The translations under genes were made by a program, and so were the position numbers. Shown piece by piece: positions 58,638-64,000 of a stretch of DNA of 64,000 nt (position 1 is its first letter; the number at the start of each line of letters is the position of its first letter). The notes beneath the pieces are model-generated. The model had not been told where the DNA came from and made no database searches. It saw only the letters and a program-made list of their open reading frames with translations. Source of the stretch: Hyphomicrobiales bacterium (lineage in GTDB: Bacteria > Pseudomonadota > Alphaproteobacteria > Rhizobiales > Rhizobiaceae); the NCBI GenBank assembly GCA_900469475.1, contig UBXG01000022.1, positions 1 through 64,000 on the forward strand, written 5' to 3'.

Positions 58638-59546
58638 TCAGACCGATGCCTCGAGAGCGAGGAGCAACTCGTCGATGGTTTTTTTCATGCCGCTAGTGAG
58701 TTGCCGCCCCTTTTGCCAGAACACCACATAATGATAGACTGCGCCAGGTTCGAAGGGTCGAAACTCCAAGCCAAACTGCCGATATTCCCGGGCGATCAGA
58801 CTGTTGACGATCGAAATTCCTACGCCGGCCGCGACGAACCCGACGTCATGGCCGTTTGCGTCATACTCCACGGCCAGATCCGGCTCCACGCCGCTATATC
58901 GCAAGGCATTGATATTCATCTGGTGGGAGGCAAACTGGGGCTCTATGTCCACCAATGCCTCGCCAGCGATATCCTTTGGCGTGATTATTTCGTTAGCAGC
59001 CAGCCGGTGTCCCGACTGAAACAGGCAAACGTTCCTGGCGGTAGCTGCAGGTACCCATTCGAAAGCGCGCTCATCGAGCGGCAGGCGCGAAACGCCAAGA
59101 TCTGCGCGACCATTCAAGACGTGCTCTGCAATCTGCTGATAGCTCCCCGACTTAATCTGAAACGATAGAGGACTACTCTGGCGAACAGCCCGGATAGCCC
59201 GCGGAATAGCGTTCAGGCAGAAAACAACGGGGACTGCCAGGCTCAGGGAGCCCTCCTCCTCGTTGCGCAAGGCGGCGATCGACTTCTCGATCCGGTCGAC
59301 ACTCTGCAGGGCGCTGTCGACACGCCTCAATAGACCCCAGGCACGATCCGTCGCTACCAGTCTATTATTCTCCCGCGCAAACAAGCCAAGGCCGACCTCC
59401 CCTTCGAGCTGCCTGATCTGCTGGCTGACGGCCGGCTGTGTGATTTTCAGGTTCTTCGCGGCGAGCCGTTCCGAGCCGGTGCGCAAGACCTCGCGAAAAA
59501 TCTGTAGCTGTCGAAGCGTCACACCGCATGTGGATTTTGCCAGCAT
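58638..59546 (-). CDS. LysR-family transcriptional regulator
   Basis: The 302-residue protein starts at an ATG with AGGGACG in front. The helix-turn-helix spans residues 9-70 (LRQLQIFREVLRTGSERLAA, LKITQPAVSQQIRQLEGEVG), and the rest is the periplasmic-binding-type effector domain, with RADLGVSRLPLDE, LVDIEPQFASHQ and VAAGVGISIVNSLIA. It is divergent from an amino-acid transporter operon, like OccR and NocR, which control octopine and nopaline uptake. The effector is probably the transported compound. A palindrome lies between the two. Confidence 0.92.
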   Translation of the reverse strand: MLAKSTCGVTLRQLQIFREVLRTGSERLAAKNLKITQPAVSQQIRQLEGEVGLGLFARENNRLVATDRAWGLLRRVDSALQSVDRIEKSIAALRNEEEGSLSLAVPVVFCLNAIPRAIRAVRQSSPLSFQIKSGSYQQIAEHVLNGRADLGVSRLPLDERAFEWVPAATARNVCLFQSGHRLAANEIITPKDIAGEALVDIEPQFASHQMNINALRYSGVEPDLAVEYDANGHDVGFVAAGVGISIVNSLIAREYRQFGLEFRPFEPGAVYHYVVFWQKGRQLTSGMKKTIDELLLALEASV

Positions 59547-59700
59547 CTTTTCGTCCCTTCGTTTGGCGCCAAAACACCGACTTTCTCAACGACCAAGTTC
59601 CAGCGGCAGCACGCGGTATAAGCTGCGCTTATCGGAATTATGAGCACCTTATAGATTGACGACACGCGTTTAAAGTATAAATGTCAAACAGGCTCAATTA

Positions 59701-59720
59701 ATACTTATGATTATAAGTAT
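59701..59720. promoter_or_regulatory. Operator-like inverted repeat for LysR
   Basis: ATACTTAT and ATAAGTAT face each other across four bases, and one more base pairs on each side at nine of ten positions. It is midway between the LysR gene and the permease operon, as expected for a LysR target. Confidence 0.5.
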
Positions 59721-59822
59721 TTAAAATACTATCTGCGGTAGTATCGAGCGCAGCGTGATTAAATCGCTATATAAGACGACCTTATTTCGGCGCCGCCCCG
59801 ATGTAAGGAGGAGAGGACCTGC

Positions 59823-60482
59823 GTGCTCAATTTTGCACTTCAATTCTTCAATGGCCTACAGATCACCGTTGTACTTGCGCTCGCGAGCGGCGTTCTCGGA
59901 TCTCTTCTTGGTCTACTTGTCGCTATCGTCAAACTGTCGAGGCTGCGCGTCGCAGCCCTCTTCGGCCAGACCTATACGACAATCGTCCGCGGCCTGCCCG
60001 AACTGCTCGTCATCCTCGTGATCTATTTTGGCGGGACGGCAGCCATCACCGCGCTGACGGGCCGCTACGTCGAAATCAACGCATTTGCCGCCGGCGTCGC
60101 GGCATTGATGATCGTCTTTGGCGCTTATTGCGCGGAGATTTTTCGCGGCGCGATCATCAGTATCCCGCGAGGACAGGCGGAAGCCGCGCGCAGTCTCGGG
60201 CTCAAACCATGGCAGATCTGGACCTTCGTGATCCTGCCGCAGATGATGCGCGTCGCCCTGCCCGCTTATGGCAATCTCTGGATTTCACTTGTGAAGGATA
60301 CCTCCCTCGTCTCGGTCATCGGACTGACCGACATTATGCGCGTGGCCTTTGTCGGCGCGGGATCGATGAGGGCTCCCCTTCCCTTCTACCTTATGGCCTC
60401 CGCGCTTTATCTCGCCCTAACCAGCCTTTCGCTCGCGTCGTTTCGCGTGCTGGAGCGACGCATCCAGATTCCTGGGCACTGA
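59823..60482 (+). CDS. Polar amino-acid ABC transporter permease 1
   Basis: The 219-residue permease begins at a GTG with GGAGAGG in front. It has about five helices, the start signature TYTTIVRGLPELLVILVIYFG and the EAA loop IPRGQAEAARSLGLKPWQIW. It belongs to the HisQ/OccQ group. It ends 12 bases before its partner. Unlike the 38.7-41 kb system there is no ATPase gene in this operon. Confidence 0.93.
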   Translation: MLNFALQFFNGLQITVVLALASGVLGSLLGLLVAIVKLSRLRVAALFGQTYTTIVRGLPELLVILVIYFGGTAAITALTGRYVEINAFAAGVAALMIVFGAYCAEIFRGAIISIPRGQAEAARSLGLKPWQIWTFVILPQMMRVALPAYGNLWISLVKDTSLVSVIGLTDIMRVAFVGAGSMRAPLPFYLMASALYLALTSLSLASFRVLERRIQIPGH

Positions 60483-60494
60483 GGGAGGTTGAGC

Positions 60495-61280
60495 ATGGAC
60501 CTCGGTCTGATCGTCGAAAGTATTTCCGTGCTGGTGCACGGTGTTTTCCTCACCCTTTCACTCACGCTTCTGTCGCTCGTGATCAGCTTCTTTCTGTCGG
60601 TGCCGCTCAGCCTTCTTCGCGCATCGCTCAACAGAACGCTTTCTGCATCCGTACTGGCATATACGTACGTGTTCCGTGGCACACCATTGCTGGTGCAGCT
60701 CTTTCTCGTCTATTACGGCCTCAGCCAGCTATCGATCGTCCGCCAGAGCCTCCTGTGGCCTGTGCTGCGCGAGCCCTTCTGGTGCGCCCTTATCACATTC
60801 TCCCTGAACAGCACTGCCTATACGACCGAAGTGTTTAAGGCTGGCATATTGGCTGTGCCGCGCGGCGTTGTCGAAGCCGCAAAGGCCCTCGGCCTGTCTC
60901 GGTTCATGCTGATACGGCTGATCATATTCCCATTGGCATTCAGGACGGTACTTCCCTCCTATGCGAACGAGGTCATTGGCTTGGTCAAGGCCAGCTCCTT
61001 GGCGAGCACCGTCACGCTCCTGGAGATCACGGGACTGGCGCGCCGGATGGTTTCCGAGACATTCGCTCCCTACGAGGTCTTCCTGGCGGCAGGCCTCCTC
61101 TATCTGCTTCTCAACTTCACGGTTTCGATAGTCTTTCGATTCCTAGAAATGCACCTCGCTCGCTCATCCATCAGAGTTTCAAAGAACGGAACCGCTTACC
61201 CGGTAACCTCATGGCTCTCGTGCCCGTGGAAGGCGATGAGCAAACGAACCCACACCAACCCATCCACTCACTCATTATAA
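60495..61280 (+). CDS. Polar amino-acid ABC transporter permease 2
   Basis: ATG 60495 has GGGAGG six bases upstream; an in-frame TTG six bases earlier is less likely. The 261-residue permease carries LAYTYVFRGTPLLVQLFLVYYG and the EAA loop VPRGVVEAAKALGLSRFMLIR. Its C-terminus is about 25 residues longer than in most HisM-type subunits and ends in a polar stretch (KRTHTNPSTHSL), where an ATPase start might originally have been. The partner ATPase must come from elsewhere. Confidence 0.92.
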   Translation: MDLGLIVESISVLVHGVFLTLSLTLLSLVISFFLSVPLSLLRASLNRTLSASVLAYTYVFRGTPLLVQLFLVYYGLSQLSIVRQSLLWPVLREPFWCALITFSLNSTAYTTEVFKAGILAVPRGVVEAAKALGLSRFMLIRLIIFPLAFRTVLPSYANEVIGLVKASSLASTVTLLEITGLARRMVSETFAPYEVFLAAGLLYLLLNFTVSIVFRFLEMHLARSSIRVSKNGTAYPVTSWLSCPWKAMSKRTHTNPSTHSL

Positions 61281-61295
61281 AAAGGGAAACAGCCA

Positions 61296-62144
61296 ATGTA
61301 TAAATCCGTTCTCCTGGCATCATTCATCGTTGTCATCGTCAGCCAAATCAGCGCACAGGCCGCAGAACGAAAGCTGCTTACGATTGCGACCGAGGGCGCT
61401 TCTCCGCCCTGGGACATGGTCGATCCGGAAGGAAAGCTCGTAGGTTATGACGTCGACGTCGGAAATGAATTGTGCCGGCGTATCGCGGTGGAATGCAAGT
61501 TTGTCGCTCAGGACTGGGATGGGATAATCCCGGCGCTGACCGTCGGCAAGTTCGATGCGATCATGTCCGGCATGGCGATCACGGAGAAGCGCAAGAAATC
61601 GATCGCCTTTTCGCAGCCCTATGCTGGCGGCTTCAACCAACTCGTTATGCGCAAGGATCTTAAACTCCCGGCAACCGACACCAAGGCCAAGATCAATCTG
61701 ACAAACATCGGAGGTGCGGAGCAGTCGGTCCTTGAGCAGTTGCAATTGGCGCTTTCCGGCAAGACACTCGGCGTGTTGAGATCTTCGAACTCGGAAGCGG
61801 TCCTCAACGAGCTCTTCGGCAAAGTGGCGACGATCCGTAGCTACGACACCCAGGACAATCTCCATCTGGATCTTGCAGCTGGTCGTATCGATGGCGGCCT
61901 TGCCGACTATTTCACATGGAAGACCTTTCTTGACGGGAAGGACGGCGAGTCAGCAGCCTTCTACGGTCCTGAATTATCCGGCGGGCTGTGGGGTCCCGGT
62001 GTCGGAGTCGGCATTCGCAAGGACGATACTGATCTGCTCGCGAGCTTCGACAAGGCCATCAACGACTGCATCAGCGACGGAACACTGAAGAAGCTCAGCC
62101 TGAAGTGGTTCGGGATCGATATCTCTCCGGCCGCTGCGCCATGA
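61296..62144 (+). CDS. Periplasmic binding protein of polar amino-acid ABC transporter
   Basis: The 282-residue protein has a signal peptide (LLASFIVVIVSQISAQA, cut near residue 22) and the cationic amino-acid/opine-binding fold: LTIATEGASPPWDMVDPEGK, GYDVDVGNELC, AQDWDGIIPAL, FDAIMSGMAITEKR and FDKAINDCISDGTLKKL. It is a relative of the binding protein at 35844, but clearly diverged. It follows its permeases by 15 bases. The ligand is probably a cationic amino acid, opine or derivative. Confidence 0.92.
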   Translation: MYKSVLLASFIVVIVSQISAQAAERKLLTIATEGASPPWDMVDPEGKLVGYDVDVGNELCRRIAVECKFVAQDWDGIIPALTVGKFDAIMSGMAITEKRKKSIAFSQPYAGGFNQLVMRKDLKLPATDTKAKINLTNIGGAEQSVLEQLQLALSGKTLGVLRSSNSEAVLNELFGKVATIRSYDTQDNLHLDLAAGRIDGGLADYFTWKTFLDGKDGESAAFYGPELSGGLWGPGVGVGIRKDDTDLLASFDKAINDCISDGTLKKLSLKWFGIDISPAAAP

Positions 62145-62250
62145 GGCGGCTCGATGGCTGAATGATCGAGAACGGCCTGCCAGAATCCAACGCGATGGGC
62201 CGGTTATTCCAATACGTGGCTTATTCACAATAAACCTTGCAGGTCGACCA

Positions 62251-63492
62251 ATGTCCTCTTCCTTTACCGTGGCCATGACGGGCCAGTCGCTGATCCATCA
62301 TGACATCAGAACCTGCTGCGATCCCGGTTTTCTGCAAATCGTCGAGATCCTGAAAAAGGCAGATGTTGCCTTCACCAATTTCGAAGGAACCATTTTAGGG
62401 CGGCATGGCGGCTCGCCCATGAAAGGGTCTTACTTCGGATATTCCGATCCCCATGTCCTCGACGCTCTGAAACAAACGGGGTTCAACGCCCTGGCGCTTG
62501 CCAACAATCATGCCTTCGATCTTGGTCCACCTGGCATTCTGTCGACGCTTGAGGAGGTTCGTGCTCGCGGCTTCCTCCACGCCGGTATCGGCCTTGACCG
62601 CGATCATGCCGTATCGCCGGGCGCAGCCGCTTTCGGCCGCCGACCAATTGCCCTGGTGGCAATGGATGCCGGGCCTGGCCCCCGAACCATGTATGCTGAA
62701 AATGCGGGCTACCGCCGTCCGTCCCGACCGGGTGTGAACCAATTGGAGGTGACAAGGATCTTCGAGGCGGATCAGGCCGCGTTCGATATGCTGGAAACGA
62801 TTCAGGCGACGTTTCAAAGCTCTAAGCTTGAGCGGGCAAACTATGCACAGCCCGACGACCCTCCTATCCTTGACGATGAGAAAGAAATCGACTTTTACGG
62901 CACCATCTTCCGGCGCTCCAACGCCAACCGGCGCGTCATCGCGATCGATCCCGACAGCGCTTCGAGTCAGCTGACGGCAATCGCGAGGGCCAGTTCCGTT
63001 GGACAATTCGTCATCGCGTATCTCCACCATCATCACTGGGAGCCGAATTGGGGTGATGTTCCTGACTGGGTCAGAGCATTCGCTCATGCCTGTATTGATG
63101 CCGGTGCCCGTGCCTTTGTCAGCCACGGGACCCCAGTCCTGCAACCGATCGAGATCTACAAACGCGCCCCGATCTTCTTCGGCCTTGGGAATTTCATCTT
63201 TCATACCGAAAAGGGGGAAACCGAATGGAGCTCGCCCGACGTCTGGAAGAGTGTCGTCGCCACATGCGAATTCGATTCGGCGGGGTCCTTGCAGATTGAT
63301 CTTTTACCCGTGGTACTTGGTGGTGAGGATAGGATCGAAGGGGTCGATTTTCATGAGCGGCACGTGCCCGTGGCTGCTTACGGAAAAACCGGCGAGCAGA
63401 TCATCGACGACCTAGCCGAACGTTCGTCCGTATTTGGCACGCGGATTGAGCGCAATGGCGTGATTGGCAGAATTCAAATTTCTCGAGGCTAA
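62251..63492 (+). CDS. CapA/PgsA-family metallophosphoesterase-like protein
   Basis: The 413-residue protein has no signal peptide. It shows the CapA landmarks: an initial MTGQSLIHHDIR, NFEGTI at 43-48, ANNHAFDLG at 84-92, YLHHHHWEPNW and SHGTPVLQPIEIYKRAPIFFGLGNFIFHTE. CapA proteins are best known from poly-gamma-glutamate capsule synthesis, but soluble relatives occur with amino-acid transporter operons. It lies 106 bases after the binding-protein gene on the same strand and may hydrolyse or modify the imported compound. The substrate is not known. Confidence 0.85.
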   Translation: MSSSFTVAMTGQSLIHHDIRTCCDPGFLQIVEILKKADVAFTNFEGTILGRHGGSPMKGSYFGYSDPHVLDALKQTGFNALALANNHAFDLGPPGILSTLEEVRARGFLHAGIGLDRDHAVSPGAAAFGRRPIALVAMDAGPGPRTMYAENAGYRRPSRPGVNQLEVTRIFEADQAAFDMLETIQATFQSSKLERANYAQPDDPPILDDEKEIDFYGTIFRRSNANRRVIAIDPDSASSQLTAIARASSVGQFVIAYLHHHHWEPNWGDVPDWVRAFAHACIDAGARAFVSHGTPVLQPIEIYKRAPIFFGLGNFIFHTEKGETEWSSPDVWKSVVATCEFDSAGSLQIDLLPVVLGGEDRIEGVDFHERHVPVAAYGKTGEQIIDDLAERSSVFGTRIERNGVIGRIQISRG

Positions 63493-63580
63493 AACCAACC
63501 CAATCTTCAGCGGAATGGCGACCCCATCCCCTACCTTTGAGATGCTTCACAGAGATCGAGGCGAAGCTGTAAACTTTTGA

Positions 63581-63602
63581 ATGTATCTCAATTGAGATAC
63601 AT
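63581..63602. promoter_or_regulatory. Perfect 22-bp palindrome upstream of antitoxin
   Basis: ATGTATCTCAATTGAGATACAT is fully self-complementary. It ends 34 bases before the predicted antitoxin ATG and is the probable operator for a RelB/DinJ-type autorepressor. Confidence 0.7.
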
Positions 63603-63636
63603 AAATGGATGGATGCGGAGATCAGGAGCACTGGCA

Positions 63637-63933
63637 ATGCCCGAACACATCCATGCTGCACACTCGCGTCGATGAAAAACTAAAGGCCGACGCTACCGAA
63701 ACTCTAGCCAATTTCGGCTTGTTCGTTTCGGATGCCGTTCGAATCTTCCTGACCCGTGTCGCCAATGAGGGCGGCTTGCCGGTGGCTTGACTGCCGATCC
63801 GGGAGCCAATGACGAATGGTTCCGCGCCAAGGTGCATGAGGCTCTAACCGATACTCGGCCAAGCATACCGCATCGGCAGGTTATGGACGAGGCACAAACA
63901 TTAATCGACAGGAAGCGTCGTGCCAGAGCTTAA
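63637..63933 (+). pseudogene. RelB/DinJ-type antitoxin with two frameshifts
   Basis: ATG 63637 has AGGAG eight bases upstream and starts MP; after one extra base, NTSMLHTRVDEKLKADATET, LANFGLFVSDAVRIFLTRVA and NEGGLPV follow in another frame, and after one missing base near 63784 the tail LTADPGANDEWFRAKVHE to IDRKRRARA resumes in a third reading. Together they form a complete 98-residue RelB/DinJ antitoxin. As read, the ribbon-helix-helix part could still be made from ATG 63653, but it would lose the toxin-binding tail. Confidence 0.85.
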
Positions 63934-64000
63934 ATTGCGTACGGAAGCGACTTCTCTGAAGGATCGGTTCAACCGCCCTCGCCGTTGTTTTCATCTCCTG
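63920..64000 (+). CDS. Start of RelE/ParE-type toxin gene (truncated by window)
   Basis: GTG 63920 overlaps the antitoxin end by 14 bases, and the first residues, VPELKLRTEATS, resemble the VPELNWRxEA start of ParE/RelE-like toxins. Only 27 residues are visible and the second half (FNRPRRCFHLL) does not fit the family, so a frameshift is possible here too. Confidence 0.45.
   Translation, partial: MPELKLRTEATSLKDRFNRPRRCFHLL

Overview
The window reads as accessory DNA, probably plasmid or genomic island, from a rhizobial alphaproteobacterium (order Hyphomicrobiales/Rhizobiales). The evidence is the family content: two DUF982 proteins, HWE histidine kinases, an IalB-family protein, Tad pilin genes, octopine-type polar amino-acid ABC transporters and a DUF3991/Toprim plasmid gene. 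Coding DNA is GC-rich with G/C third positions. Fossils of IS3, IS256, IS66, IS630 and IS110 transposases and of a serine recombinase lie between the genes, and several genes are broken by one- or two-base frameshifts. I see no rRNA, tRNA, CRISPR array or replication/partition genes.

Layout. 1-2 kb: end of an unknown gene, recombinase fossil, ArsR regulator with a 30-bp palindrome upstream. 2-6.6 kb: signalling block with a PAS-GGDEF-EAL protein, a PAS histidine kinase, a single-domain response regulator and a second ArsR regulator. 6.8-15.3 kb: IalB-like secreted protein downstream of a 2617-residue autotransporter with three long internal repeats. 15.7-18.6 kb: PAS-PAS-GAF-GGDEF-EAL protein. 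19.3-21.8 kb: three overlapping or adjacent Tad pilus genes. 21.8-28.6 kb: mosaic of IS fossils, a truncated cyclase-like N-terminus, VapBC plus DUF3088, a secreted hydrolase with an AraC regulator, a frameshifted phzF-like gene and a GST.

28.8-41 kb: the most coherent block. Two divergent operons share one GntR/FCD regulator. Leftward: ureohydrolase, binding protein, class III aminotransferase, gamma-glutamyltransferase-like protein, aldehyde dehydrogenase, hydroxylysine-kinase-like APH protein, and a phospho-lyase-type aminotransferase. Rightward: regulator, two permeases, ATPase. Together they look like uptake and catabolism of a hydroxylated basic amino acid or guanidino compound ending in a dicarboxylic amino acid. 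The exact substrate is inference.

41-52 kb: gene fossils, then a stress and sensory block: a DUF892 protein behind a consensus EcfG-type promoter, a frameshifted large-subunit catalase, a PAS-HWE kinase, an RsbQ-type hydrolase in operon with a PAS histidine kinase, and a four-PAS HWE kinase overlapping its receiver protein. 53-55.5 kb: a paralogue of the first GGDEF-EAL protein, translationally coupled to a DUF982 protein. 55.5-58.3 kb: decayed plasmid genes. 58.6-63.5 kb: LysR regulator, then two permeases and a binding protein with no ATPase, and a CapA-like protein. The window ends in a RelB/DinJ-type antitoxin with two frameshifts, a perfect 22-bp operator-like palindrome and the start of its toxin gene.
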